Shown in pieces: positions 49,687 through 59,547 of a stretch of DNA of 64,000 nucleotides. The translations under genes and the position numbers were made by a program. This stretch comes from a sulfur-oxidizing endosymbiont of Gigantopelta aegis (GTDB lineage: Bacteria; Pseudomonadota; Gammaproteobacteria; GRL18): assembly GCF_016097415.1 (NCBI RefSeq), contig NZ_JAEHGE010000001.1, positions 893,001-957,000 of the forward strand. The letters are read 5' to 3'. How positions within the stretch are numbered: position 1 is the stretch's first letter; every line of letters begins with the position of its first letter. Below the pieces are notes generated by a model. It was not told the origin of the DNA, made no database searches, and saw only the letters and a list, made by a program, of their open reading frames with translations.

Positions 49687-50169
49687 ATGTTTTTTTGTCA
49701 TATTGAGCAACATGCCTCATTAGTTTCATTGCTCGCCCGCTACCAGATACAAATTAACCGTGTAAAAGACCAGCAAAGTATTCCTGGCACCTGGTTTGGT
49801 GAGCCCGAAGCGGGGATCATAAAAAATCAGCTCTATGTGCGTTCTGATACCCCTATTCACTCCGCATTACACGAATCCTGCCACTATATCTGTATGGATG
49901 CTCAAAGACGGGAAAATTTAGATACCAATGCTGCCGGTGGCTACGATGAAGAAAATGCAGTCTGTTATTTGCAAATATTGCTGGCCGATTATTTACCCGC
50001 AATGAATCAGGAACAAATGATGCTCGACATGGATGAGTGGGGCTACACTTTTCGCTTAGGCTCGGCAAAGCGCTGGTTTCATGAGGATGCCGAAGAAGTA
50101 CAAGAATGGTTGCTCAAGCATGAGCTCATTTATGCAGATAAAACACCCACCTGGAAATTGCGTCAATAA
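49687..50169 (+). CDS. Conserved protein with HExxH zinc-peptidase-like motif
   Basis: This 160-residue protein has H62-E63-S64-C65-H66 in TPIHSALHESCHYICMDA, the zincin signature, followed by a conserved acidic region DEENAVCYLQILLADYL that could supply the third ligand. There is no signal peptide, so it is cytoplasmic. Substrate unknown. It is placed between rsmA and a ComFB-family gene. Confidence 0.75.
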   Translation: MFFCHIEQHASLVSLLARYQIQINRVKDQQSIPGTWFGEPEAGIIKNQLYVRSDTPIHSALHESCHYICMDAQRRENLDTNAAGGYDEENAVCYLQILLADYLPAMNQEQMMLDMDEWGYTFRLGSAKRWFHEDAEEVQEWLLKHELIYADKTPTWKLRQ

Positions 50170-50236
50170 ACTTGATTTTCAGGCGTTTAATATCTAGGCT
50201 CATAGTATCTATTGAACTCTTTATTCTGGAGTAGTT

Positions 50237-50536
50237 ATGCGCTTTGATTCGATTCACAATTATTATGAAACACTGGTTGTCAGAGAATTAATCCAAACAT
50301 TTGTTGATGACATTAAAAATATTGATGAAGATTATTTACAGGACATCGCCTGTATTGCTCTCAATATGTTACCGGCTCGTTATGTGCGCCATGATGTGGA
50401 TATGGCCTTTTTTCTCAGTACGGATGATCGCACAGAAATGGATCACGCCGTTAAATCTGCGGTCTTAAAAGCTAAAGATCATGTGGACAATCAAGAAGAT
50501 GAAGAAGCCAGACCCACGACTTTTCAGCAAACATAA
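50237..50536 (+). CDS. ComFB-family protein
   Basis: This 99-residue protein has the family pattern NYYETLVVRELI ... DYLQDIACIALNMLPARYVRHDVDMAFFL. Related ComFB-like proteins in other bacteria bind cyclic dinucleotides or affect competence and motility. The role here is inferred only by family. The ribosome site TGGAG is eight bases upstream. Confidence 0.85.
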   Translation: MRFDSIHNYYETLVVRELIQTFVDDIKNIDEDYLQDIACIALNMLPARYVRHDVDMAFFLSTDDRTEMDHAVKSAVLKAKDHVDNQEDEEARPTTFQQT

Positions 50537-50600
50537 AGCATTAGTTCTAACCTCTAATGCACACTAAGAGACATCGTTCAAACCTTGTTACACTTCAAAT

Positions 50601-50681
50601 GTAGGATGTGGTGAGGAACGAACCGCATCAATGGTTTTAAACAAACATTTTTGATGCGGTTCGTTCCTCACCACATCTTAC
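50601..50681. repeat. REP-like palindrome, family B (one mismatch)
   Basis: Arms 50601-50630 and 50652-50681 are the same 30-bp arms as at 22248-22328, with one mismatch near the outer end (CTTAC instead of CCTAC). The loop sequences differ. It lies between the ComFB-family gene and apaG and may end the upstream transcript. Confidence 0.88.
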
Positions 50682-50769
50682 AAATGTAAAGATAAATTAG
50701 CTTATTTGATCTGTCCCCACTAAGACACATAAAGCTGACGTTTTTAGTGAGCACGAAGCCGATTCAGTG

Positions 50770-50775
50770 TATAAT
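50770..50775 (+). promoter_or_regulatory. Probable -10 box of apaG
   Basis: A consensus TATAAT (CAGTGTATAATATTTG) lies 38 bases upstream of the apaG ATG. No strong -35 is seen. A dedicated promoter would be expected, because apaG is cut off from the usual pdxA-rsmA transcript. Confidence 0.5.
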
Positions 50776-50812
50776 ATTTGTCCAATTTATTTTCGTAAAA
50801 CCAGGGAAAAAT

Positions 50813-51202
50813 ATGCCTCAGCAACATGCGACTAAATATAATATTTCGGTAGATGTCAAAGTTCAGTACATAGAAGAGCAGTCTTCACCTACTGATAATC
50901 GATATGTTTTTTCATATACTATTAATATGTTAAACAAGGGCACAGAGTCGGCACAGCTTATCTCTCGACACTGGATCATTACCGATGCAGAAGGCAAAAC
51001 TCAAGAAGTCAAAGGACCTGGTGTGGTGGGCGAACACCCCAACCTGAAACCTGGCGAAGATTTCACCTATACCAGTGGTACAATCATTCATACCCCCGTA
51101 GGCAGTATGCAAGGGAGCTACCAAATGAAAGCGAGTGATGGACAGATGTTTGATGCTGAAGTTCACCCCTTTACCCTGACCCGCCCCAAATTTTTACATT
51201 AA
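50813..51202 (+). CDS. apaG: ApaG protein
   Basis: From ATG 50813 (AGGGA ribosome site) it is 129 residues, a fibronectin-III-like fold. Diagnostic stretches are YVFSYTINMLNKGTESAQLISRHWIITDA, VKGPGVVGEHPNLKPGEDFTYTSGTII and GSMQGSYQM. An in-frame upstream start would add 22 non-conserved residues. Biochemical role unclear; it is usually linked to rsmA and apaH. apaH is not in this window. Confidence 0.95.
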   Translation: MPQQHATKYNISVDVKVQYIEEQSSPTDNRYVFSYTINMLNKGTESAQLISRHWIITDAEGKTQEVKGPGVVGEHPNLKPGEDFTYTSGTIIHTPVGSMQGSYQMKASDGQMFDAEVHPFTLTRPKFLH

Positions 51203-51318
51203 TGAATTTTCATCACATTTAACGTCACATAAAGCAGCGCTATGGGCGATTTGAGTATTATTTTTGTCATATTAGGCTTATACTTTCAAAATGCATAGAA
51301 AACCAAGAGAGAAATAAA

Positions 51319-51501
51319 GTGGCTAACGAGATAAAAAAAACCGGGCAGTTTATCTTCAGTTTTTTTTGCAATGCTGGTTACTTTGCTGTCTTTTGCTTTA
51401 TTATCACTAAAAATCCTCTTTATCAGCATTATCTGGATGTTTAGTCGTTTTTTCAGTCATTTAAGCTATAAGCTTTCTACGCTTGGCTATAAATGGAATT
51501 A
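51319..51501 (+). pseudogene. Possible small membrane protein, frameshifted
   Basis: GTG 51319 follows a GAGAG ribosome site and begins MANEIKKTG. After a likely frame change at the T-run near 51360 the other frame reads MLVTLLSFALLSLKILFISIIWMFSRFF and ends at TAA about 51501. It has one membrane segment and a basic tail. This is the only coding signal in the 383-base gap 51203-51585. Low confidence. Confidence 0.35.
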
Positions 51502-51585
51502 AGTAAAAGTAATACTTCATCACTATTAGCAATTCTATAGAGCAAAGTCCGGTGTTCTTTTTAGCATACTCTCTGAATCATCACT

Positions 51586-52467
51586 ATGAACATACTTGAT
51601 CGCTACATCATAAAAACCGTTATCTACTCAACACTTTTATTTCTCCTCATTATTTTATCGTTATACGGCTTTATTGTCCTTGCCGACAGCTTTAAATACG
51701 TCGGTAAAGGTGATTTTGAATTAGGCGATGCCTTTTATTACACTTTATTGACGATGCCCCGCCGTCTCTATCAACTATTTCCTTTTTCTGTATTATTAGG
51801 TGCAATGATGGGATTGGGAGCGCTAAACAGCAGCAATGAACTGGTTGCGATTCGCACTGCCGGTGTTTCTATAGGCAAAATTATCCTATCGGTCATGAAA
51901 GCCGCTTTTTTTTTTTGGCCATTTTTACTTTTATGATTGGTGAGTATGTACTTCCCATTACAGAAAAAATGGCCAACAACCATTGGTCGACCAAGACCAG
52001 CGGTACAACCAGTACCGTATCAAACAATGCCATCTGGGTACGTGATAAAGATACTTTTACCAAGATTCATTCCATTACCTCTGATAAGACCCTGGGACAT
52101 GTGAGTATTTTTACGTTTGCCCAAGACAAAACTCTAAAAGTGAATTGATCTGGAATTGGTCGATGTCATTATCTCTAATTTAGAATATCTTTCCGCCTAT
52201 GGTCTCTATCGCTATGCCAGCTATCTCGATGATAATAGCCTCAAGAGCAATCAATACTGGCTGACATTCTGGAATAAAATTGTCCTTCTCTGGTCTGATG
52301 GCGGGGCAAAAAATCTAGCCGGACAGCTAGCAATCGAGGGCAACAAGATGATTGCTTATATACCAGCTAAAAAGATCACCTTATATTTCCAGTTTTATCG
52401 AGAACCCGGGCAATTTGTCGTGCGTGACCGCAAATCCCGAACTTACAATTTTAAGCGTATTCACTAA
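51586..52467 (+). pseudogene. lptG: LPS export permease LptG, frameshifted and deleted
   Basis: The N-terminal part (MNILDRYIIKTVIYSTLLFLL ... GALNSSNELVAIRTAGVS) is clearly LptG. The frame breaks in a T-run at about 51910. The next frame gives the IGEYVLPITEKMANNHW region to about 52145. About 60 residues of the periplasmic domain are then missing before NLEYLSAYGLYRYASYL. After FWNKIV the last membrane helices are replaced by an unrelated segment ending YNFKRIH. LptG is essential where LptD is used, so either an intact copy exists elsewhere or this reflects assembly error. Confidence 0.8.
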
Positions 52468-52633
52468 GCCTCTATTAAAAAAACCGCTATCAAAAAACAG
52501 CTTAAAAGCCTGATTTTTTGACTGTTCTACTGACCGTACTATAGTGCACACCGAAATGTTGGGATTATGACTATAGATAAATGCCTGATGCTTGGCTATA
52601 GTTAAATGGAACGGATAATAAATAAGGTTTTTT

Positions 52634-53144
52634 ATGTTGCGCCAAATTGCACTGTTGATTTTAACAATTTCCCTGCCCACTTCCCTCTATGCCACCAGTG
52701 TCAGCATCAGTGTCGGTGGTAGTCGCGGCCCAATTAATGTTGCAGTCAATGATGTGGTTACTTTTGATGCCGATGTTATTTGTAATGACGATCTGGTCTA
52801 TGTCGATGGAACAGCCGCTCCCAAAGATACTCATAATGATTCTGAAGTCGCCTGGCGGATTAAAAACCAGTCACTCAGCACGATTCGCCTGACTAGTTTT
52901 GGCGTTAGCTGGGAATGCCTTAATGATCCTTCTAGTCAGTGTGATACCTGGTTATTTGATTATTTAAAGTTTGATGCCCCAGTGATCAATGCCAACAAGA
53001 TTTATGATGTGCTCATTAGCCCTGTCGATAATGCTAATTCATTTCCAATCACTGATTTTGATAACTGAAGTCAAATTTACCGTCACTTGGAAAGACAGTA
53101 ATGCAATCACTTATATCCATGTATTTACTGTGACCTGGCCATAA
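52634..53144 (+). pseudogene. Secreted protein of unknown family, frameshifted near its end
   Basis: A signal peptide (MLRQIALLILTISLPTSLYA) is followed by a beta-rich domain with three Cys (VICNDDL, WECLNDPSSQC). The frame breaks at about 53065; the other frame adds TEVKFTVTWKDSNAITYIHVFTVTWP to TAA. It lies just before the mshQ-like pseudogene on the same strand and may belong with it. Not recognised as a known family. Confidence 0.55.
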
Positions 53145-55268
53145 TCATGTTGACTTCAGTCTGCTTTGAGAGGCTATTATGGCTATTTTTTTATCAGCTT
53201 AGTCATGGCACAAAATGTTGCCGCAGACTATACCGTTGATTATGGTGATGGCACTATAGAAACATTTTCCAGCGCACCATGGACGGCAGGGAAGCCCAAG
53301 CCTCAATTGCCTCGCATAGTTATAGCAATTTAGCGCATTTATCAACTTACCTCATGGCGAAATTGGATTGTGCATGATGGCTTGGCCGATCTCTATACTG
53401 ATAACCTGAGTATCATTGTTGGCAATGTTGTTCAACAATGGGATTATGGTGATAACACGCCACTGACACTTCAACTGTCGATTTATGTACCACTGTTTTA
53501 ACTCCTAGCAGCCATAGCTACACTCAAGGCAGGTACTTATACTGCCACTTATAAAGCCGTGGATTATAACAATAATATTATCAGCGATAGTGTTGAAGTG
53601 ATTGTCACCGCCATTGCCGATCACTATGCCATCAGTCATAGCCTCACTCGTGACTGTCACGGCTCATGACATTAATCATGCCGCACTAGATATTAGCTCC
53701 AATGCCAGCATCACCATCACTACTACGCCCGCTGTTGATAGTATTATTAGCTCACCACTGAGTATTTTGGCAGGTACCTCCTCAGCGACTTTTTACCTGG
53801 CACAAAGCACGGTCTCCAGTATTGATATTAATGTCACTGATGGTAATTCAACTGAATTAACCGGTGCTGCCATTGCATCAGAAGATTTACCTCTAAACTT
53901 TACCAACACAGCCTTTCGCTTTATCGATATAGCCAGCCTCAGCACCTTGGCAATTGGCAAGCAAATAGGCAGCAAGCCCTCTTCCACCGCGCCGGGCGCA
54001 CAGAACATTGGCCTGCAAGCCATTCGTACTGATACACAGAGTGGTGCTTGCACCACTGCTTTTGCCAACGTAAACACAGCGGTTAATTTTGCCTATGAAT
54101 GCAATAATCCAAGCAGTTGTCAGCCGACAATACCACCACACCCCCCATCAGCGCGGCAACACTCAGCGTTAGCGGTCAATTTATTGTCCGACCTTTTGGC
54201 TTCACCATCACCGTCACTGGAAATCCTGCTGCCAGTAGTAGCACAGGCAGTGTCTTTAGAAAAGCCGGTGAAGCATTTACAGCCAGCGCTCAGGCGGTTT
54301 TGTATCAAGCCATTGATGATAGTGATAATGATGGCATTCCTGATGGCCATAATGACAGCATCCCCAGTAATAATACTTCACTCTCAGATAATGCTCTAGC
54401 CACTAATTTTGGCAATGAAATCTCCTCTGAAAGCATATAAGTCTGTGCAAAACTTGAAATAAAAAACAAAAAAGTCTTGACAGCATTTTAGAGGACAAAA
54501 TTGCATTTTCACTGCCCCATGTAATTTATCCCTATAAATGATCCTGTCGATCTGTCTCAGATCGAAATAGAATATTTTTGAATATTATCTTAACTGAGAG
54601 GGAGTTTGATCAACACAGGGCAAACTAAAGAGCCTTAAAAAGCCATGATACAATTGTTTTATTGAAAACAACCTGTATTGATTATAGTGAAAAAATTACC
54701 TCCAATTCCAGAGATACCTGAAGAAGAAAAGACACCGGTAGTCCGATTACTCCTTGCTTTCATGGAGCAACAACAGGAAATCATTCAAAACCAACAGGTT
54801 GAAATCGATGCCCTTAAAACAGAAGTTGCTAAGCTTAAAAAGCTACCTCCAAAGCCTAAAATAAGAGCCAGTAAATTGCCAAAGGATGATGACAATGATA
54901 ATCCGACAGGTCATTCAGGAAGCAAGAAAAACAACTCAGGAAATGGGACTAGTAAAAGTCGTAAACGAAAGAAGAAATTGGCTATTCATAAAACCACCGT
55001 TATCAAACCAGATAACCTGCCAGAACATTCACGTTTTTTAGGGTATCAGGATTATTTTGTTCAGGAGCTGCTGATTAAGCCTTTCAATACTCGTTATCGA
55101 TTGGCTCGCTATAAAACACCCGATGGTGATACCTGTATAGGAAAATTGAGCTTTGATACACATATAGGACATTTTGGCCATACATTACAGAGTTATATCG
55201 TTTATCAATATTATCACCAGAGAGTGACTCAGCCATTGATAATACAACAATTAACAGAATTAGGTTTA

Positions 55269-56422
55269 ATGTGGCTATACTTAACCGGACACACAACTTA
55301 AAATAACTAAAAGATAAAAAGTGTGACCTAAAATGAATGATCAAACAAAAAAACCGAATAAAAGCTATACATCAGAATTTAAAGAATCAGCTGTCAAATT
55401 AGCTAATGAGACGGATCAACCCGTTTCTCAGACTGCCAGGGAGCTAGGTGTTAATGTAAATACTCTACATACCTGGATCAGTAAATATTCCAAACCGGTG
55501 AAGACGGTAGCCAATAGAAGTGATGAACACATTTATGATGAAGTAAAACGTCTGAAAAAAGAATTGGCAAAAGTGATTCAGGAGCGTGATTTATTAAAAG
55601 GCCACAGCGTACTTTGCAAGGGAAACTTTGTGAAGTACGCATGGATAACTGATCAGGCTAAAGATTACCCGGTAACGATTCTGTGCCGTTTTATGGATGT
55701 TTCCCGTAGTTGCTATTATGATTGGGTTAGCTCTCCTAAAACGGATAGAGAGAAAGAAAATGAAGCGCTTACTGAGCAGCTAAAAAACTGTTTGAAGACA
55801 GTCGCAAGACTTATGGAACCCGTCGTCTTAAAAAGAAAACTGGCTGAAAAAGGCGTTCATATAAGCCGCCGGAGAATTGGTCGATTAATGAAAAAAGCCG
55901 GTTTGTTTTGTAAAACGAAGAGACGCTTTAAAGCGACGACTAATTCCAAGCATAATAAGCGTATATCTCCAAATTTACTGGAAAGAGAGTTTACTGTCTC
56001 TCAACCTGATCGCTACTATGTGGGTGATATTACCTATATTGCCACCAAGGAAGGCTGGTTATATTTAGCGGTTGTCATTGACTTATTCTCTAGGCAAATT
56101 GTTGGCTGGTCGATGGATGAGCGAATGAAAGCCAAGCTAGTCAATGATGCTTTACTGATGGCCATATGGAAGCGTAAACCAATGGATGGATTGCTTTGGC
56201 ATACTGACCGAGGTAGCCAATATGCCTCTGATAGTCATAGAAAAATATTGTCGGATCATAACATAATTCAGTCTATGAGCCGCAAAGGAAATTGCTGGGA
56301 CAATGCTGTATCAGAGAGCTTCTTTCATAGTTTGAAAACTGAATTGACGCACCATTGTCGATTCAAAACCAGAGTAGAAGCAAAGCAGGCAACATTTGAA
56401 TATATTGAAAGTGTTGACACAT
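55269..56422 (+). mobile_element. IS3-family element, copy C (most complete)
   Basis: The 1154-bp element has a left end ATGTGGCTATACTTAACCGG and a right end AAAGTGTTGACACAT that form an imperfect inverted repeat. It is inserted in the transposase gene of the IS66-like element. It keeps orfA and most of orfB but lacks about 60 bases of the orfB 3' end present in copy A. No obvious target duplication. Confidence 0.87.
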
Positions 56423-56427
56423 TTTGA
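55333..56427 (+). CDS. IS3-family transposase, orfA and orfB fused in one frame
   Basis: 364 residues. The OrfA part has an HTH_Tnp_1 ([38 protein letters not shown]) and a leucine zipper-like [18 protein letters not shown]. OrfB starts [31 protein letters not shown], with the DDE core [22 protein letters not shown] and [17 protein letters not shown]3 elements usually make OrfAB by -1 slippage on an A-run; here the run at the junction (TTATTAAAAGGCC) is short and the frames are already joined. A run of about 17 residues ([16 protein letters not shown]) is in the wrong frame between two compensating indels. The C-terminus is cut. Confidence 0.85.
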   Translation: MNDQTKKPNKSYTSEFKESAVKLANETDQPVSQTARELGVNVNTLHTWISKYSKPVKTVANRSDEHIYDEVKRLKKELAKVIQERDLLKGHSVLCKGNFVKYAWITDQAKDYPVTILCRFMDVSRSCYYDWVSSPKTDREKENEALTEQLKNCLKTVARLMEPVVLKRKLAEKGVHISRRRIGRLMKKAGLFCKTKRRFKATTNSKHNKRISPNLLEREFTVSQPDRYYVGDITYIATKEGWLYLAVVIDLFSRQIVGWSMDERMKAKLVNDALLMAIWKRKPMDGLLWHTDRGSQYASDSHRKILSDHNIIQSMSRKGNCWDNAVSESFFHSLKTELTHHCRFKTRVEAKQATFEYIESVDTF

Positions 56428-57308
56428 TATTTCAACAGGTCAGATCAATGAGATTTTAATCCATGACAAAGACCATTTTCATACTGAAAAAAATACATTG
56501 CTAACTGCCGGTATCAACAATAGTACTTATATCCATGTTGATGATACGGGTAGTCGTCATGATGGAAAGAATGGTTATTGTACTCACGTTGGCAATGAAA
56601 CCTTTGCCTGGTTTTCAAGTACTCGATATAAGAGCCGGATTAATTTTCTACAATTGTTACGAGGTGCTGCTGTTGATTATACGCTCAACGATGCAGCACT
56701 TGATTATATGAGCAGAAAAATTACCTCACAAGCCATTGAGCGTTATTGAACAAAGTCATCAGACTTGCTTTGATAATGAAGAAGCCTGGAAATACTATCT
56801 GCAGAACAATAGTATCATAACACAACGGCATGTTCGCATTGCCACAGAAGGCGCTTTACTGGGGCATTAATTAACAGTGGCTTTCCAAGTGATTTGGTGA
56901 TTGTGTTGATGTTGTCATGGACATTGGTTTGAATGGTGATCAGTTTTTCTGGCTACAATATGATTGGGATGGCGATGGTGATTATTTTGATACCGCAGGT
57001 GATGCTAGCCTGCCTGGAAAGGGCAATAACCCACCCTACAGTCGAGCAAGCTTTGGTATTTATAATCGCTCTAAACGTATTATTTATACCCGTGAATTAT
57101 ACTGAATGGGCTACGAGCCATCATAGGAAATACTGCTTTGAATTTTTCTAAAAACATAAAAAGTATCACCGACTAAACCTCTTCTGGCACTAATAGCGAT
57201 CGTCGTTATTCTGGGATTTAAAGAACAAGCACCCGGTGTCGCATCACAACAAGCTGGGCAAACATCATCACAGCGTTCAATTGCTGTTTGTTCACGGACG
57301 TTTTTCAT

Positions 57309-57672
57309 TAATAATCTGTTCGATAAGCAGTCAAAGGAATGGTCGTATTCAGACCTGCATGGCTAATGCTAACAATAATTTTTTTTGGCGCTCACAGCAT
57401 CCAATTCATTGCCACAACTGGATACCGTGCAAAGACTCACCACCACTTCAAACCGAATAGCCGCTCCAGAGCACTAATGCTATTGCCATATTGATCGGCA
57501 ATCGCAGTGCCAGCAATAATAGCATTGTAATCGTCAACTTCATTATAATTCGCCCTGCCGAAGTGGTCGCCCCATCAACAAGATTCTCATGGGGCTGCAT
57601 CATAATTTCATCAATATAGCTTTTTAGCAATGGCTAATTGTTGTGCACGTACCATGGGATCTGCACTGTATT
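57309..57672 (-). pseudogene. mshD: MSHA prepilin MshD, N-terminus deleted, frameshifted
   Basis: The reverse strand reads DPMVRAQQLAIAK, SYIDEIMMQPHENLVDGATTSAGR, then in another frame YNEVDDYNAIIAGTAIADQYGNSISALERLFG, then KIIVSISHAGLNTTIPLTAYRTDY before the stop. The prepilin leader and hydrophobic helix (first ~35 residues) are missing, directly against the stop of mshC. A minor pilin of the MSHA pilus. Confidence 0.78.
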
Positions 57673-57673
57673 T

Positions 57674-58147
57674 TTAATCATGGACATAACCCGTTATGGG
57701 TTCAACAATAACCACCCGCGCACTGTCACCCACGGTAAAAGAAAATGCGCCGGTGGAGCTGGCAATCCCCTGTGCATCATAAGTAAAGGTTGGTGTTGGG
57801 CTGATGATGACCGTGCCCGTATCACTATAGGCCGATTGAGAAGCTGGTTTTTAATATCTGAGCGGCACACAATGAACTTGCTGCGTAATTTAAGGCATAG
57901 TTATCACCGCCCAACACAATATCAACATCACACTGGCTGGCAATGGCAATTTTTGTGCATAACGAAAAGCTGAGATGATTTCTTGATGATATTGGCTGTC
58001 TTGAAAGGAAGATTGACTAAAGAATTTTGCTGCACCGACTGATGCCATAATGCCGACAATGATGATCACCGTCACAAGTTCAACGAGTGTAAAACCCTGG
58101 TTTCTTGTCAGCTCATTATTTCGAAAATTGCTATTATTCGTTTGCAT
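57674..58147 (-). pseudogene. mshC: MSHA prepilin MshC, frameshifted
   Basis: A good type IV prepilin leader, RNQGFTLVELVTVIIIVGIMASVGAAKFF, is followed by FQDSQYHQEIISAFRYAQK. The frame then shifts near 57955 (IAIASQCDVDIVLGGDNYALNYAASSLC) and again near 57855 (TGTVIISPTPTFTYDAQGIASSTGAFSFT ... VEPITGYVHD). Minor MSHA pilin. Confidence 0.8.
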
Positions 58148-58228
58148 CTAAAAACCAATGATACAGGCGGATTTAAACTAGGCAGATTGCGGTGAGCGGT
58201 GAGCAGCGCCCATTCTACTCACGACGCT

Positions 58229-58600
58229 TTAATTGATTGCATCAACCACTACTGCACCATTAGCAGGATTATAAGTAATGCTCATAGTCGATGCAGCGGT
58301 ACCTGTTTTATTAGCACGATAGTTGTAAGTACATAACGAACTAGCAAAAAGTCGCGGTATAGTCATTGGTCGTATCCGTAGTAGACGTACCCGCGCTGAT
58401 TGTAGGTGGGTTTTGAACAATACCACTACCCAAACCACCACCGACACCTGCTACTGCTGCCTCATGAGCCTGATCGGTTAGCATCCATAAATTTTACGGT
58501 AATTAAAGCAGTCGCCGCCAAAATACCTAAAATCAAAACCTTACGGTAATTAATTCTATCAGGGTAAAATCCTGAGTTTGACTGTTTAAAAACACTTTAT
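58229..58600 (-). pseudogene. mshA: MSHA major pilin MshA, frameshifted
   Basis: Pieces in order: FTLIELITV, ILGILAATALITVKFMDA, HEAAVAGVGGGLGSGIVQNPP and SSLCTYNYRANKTGTAASTMSITYNPANGAVVVDAIN before the stop at 58229. At least three frame changes and a damaged leader. The class and order (G-A-C-D) fit the MSHA locus. Confidence 0.75.
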
Positions 58601-58689
58601 AGATCAAAATATAACGATGAATCTGGGAAAATACCATATTTTTCATAATATATTTAACAAATGACTCTATGCTAATGAAAATATCATCT

Positions 58690-59547
58690 TTACTTCATTT
58701 TTCCGACCAAATCCACATCGGCATAAAAATACCTAAAAGCAAGAATAAGTACCATGCCCGCAATCACTAAAATAAGAGCCAAGGTTCAATTTGTGCACTG
58801 AGAAATTTAATTTCATAATCCACCTCATCTTCATAAAAATTCAGCCACTTTAACCAACATATCATCCACTTGACCGGTTTCTTCACCCACCGCAATCATT
58901 TGCAATACCAATGGGGTAAACATGCCTGTTGCGGCGGCAGTATTGGTCAGATTGTCACCGCGTTCAACGCCCTTGCGCATTGCAGCAATGCGATCACATC
59001 AAGGCCAAAAATTGACAAATAATTCCGAGGTAGCCAATAATATTTTGGTATAAATGGGCAGGTCTAAATTCATTTTACTAAACACGCTAGCAAATTTGGG
59101 GATCACAAAGATATTCAACACCACAAGGGCAGCCGCCAAAAAATCAGCACAAAAAGTTGGATAGCGGGTCGCTTCTTTAATTTTATCTTTAATCAACTTG
59201 TCTCTTTCCAGATAAAAGACAATTGCTCAAAAGCATCATCAAACGCCCAGTACTTTCCCCACTTTCATGACACTGAGAAACACCGGCGGAAAAACTTCCG
59301 GGTATTTTGCCAAGCCTGTAGATATGGCTGACCGGCTTCAAGTTGCTTGATGCTATGCTCTAAAATTTCTTTTAAATAATCATTGTCAGTGGTTAATGCC
59401 AAGCTATTCATTGCCCGAATAATTGGAATTCCAGCCTTAAACAAAGTGCTCATTTGTTTGGCAAATAAAATCAATTCTTCGGTACGGGGTTTACCTAGCC
59501 CAAAACGACGTTTCCAGGGGATAGTTTTAGGTGCAGTGACCGCCGTG
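58690..59547 (-). pseudogene. mshG: MSHA inner-membrane platform protein MshG, fused to mshE and frameshifted
   Basis: GspF/PilC-type domains are readable: TEELILFAKQMSTLFKAGIPIIRAMNSLALTT, then KIKEATRYPTFCADFLAAALVVLNIFVIPKFASVF, MRKGVERGDNLTNTAAATGMFTPLVLQMIAVGEETGQVDDMLVKVAEF and EDEVDYEIKFLSAQIEPWLLF. The first ~60 residues are missing, because the reading is joined directly to mshE. Several frameshifts follow. Confidence 0.8.

Larger units (their letters stand above)
54438..56875 (+). mobile_element. IS66-like unclassified IS inserted in mshQ, itself split by IS3
   Basis: Transposase part 1, from about 54687 to 55268, has a Gln-rich coiled coil (MEQQQEIIQNQQVEIDALKTEVAKL) and a Lys/Ser-rich linker. 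Part 2, from 56423, contains HFHTEKNTLLTAGINNSTYIHVDDTGSRHDGKNGYCTH..., then AWFSSTRYKSRINFL, a DDE-type core. A frame change in an A-run near 56715 and a stop at about 56870 follow. Outer ends are set only by the edges of mshQ sequence and are approximate. The family name is a guess from architecture. Confidence 0.7.
53190..57103 (+). pseudogene. mshQ: MshQ-like MSHA surface protein, frameshifted and split by nested IS
   Basis: The 5' part is broken in several frames: YTVDYGDGTIETF (a PKD-like region) and later VTAHDINHAALDISSNASITI. The diagnostic DUF6701/MshQ region is at 53880-54437 (FRFIDIASLSTLAIGKQIG..., then LQAIRTDTQSGACTTAF, FIVRPFGFTITVTG and FRKAGEAFTASAQAVL). The C-terminus (FFWLQYDWDGDGDYFD ... 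ASFGIYNRSKRIIYTRELY) reappears at 56890-57103 beyond the insertion sequences. MshQ is encoded with mannose-sensitive hemagglutinin pili. It is non-functional as written. Confidence 0.75.

Noticed and set aside
57236-57460. Plus-strand ORF downstream of mshQ
   Set aside because: The opposite strand carries recognisable MshD sequence in this interval.
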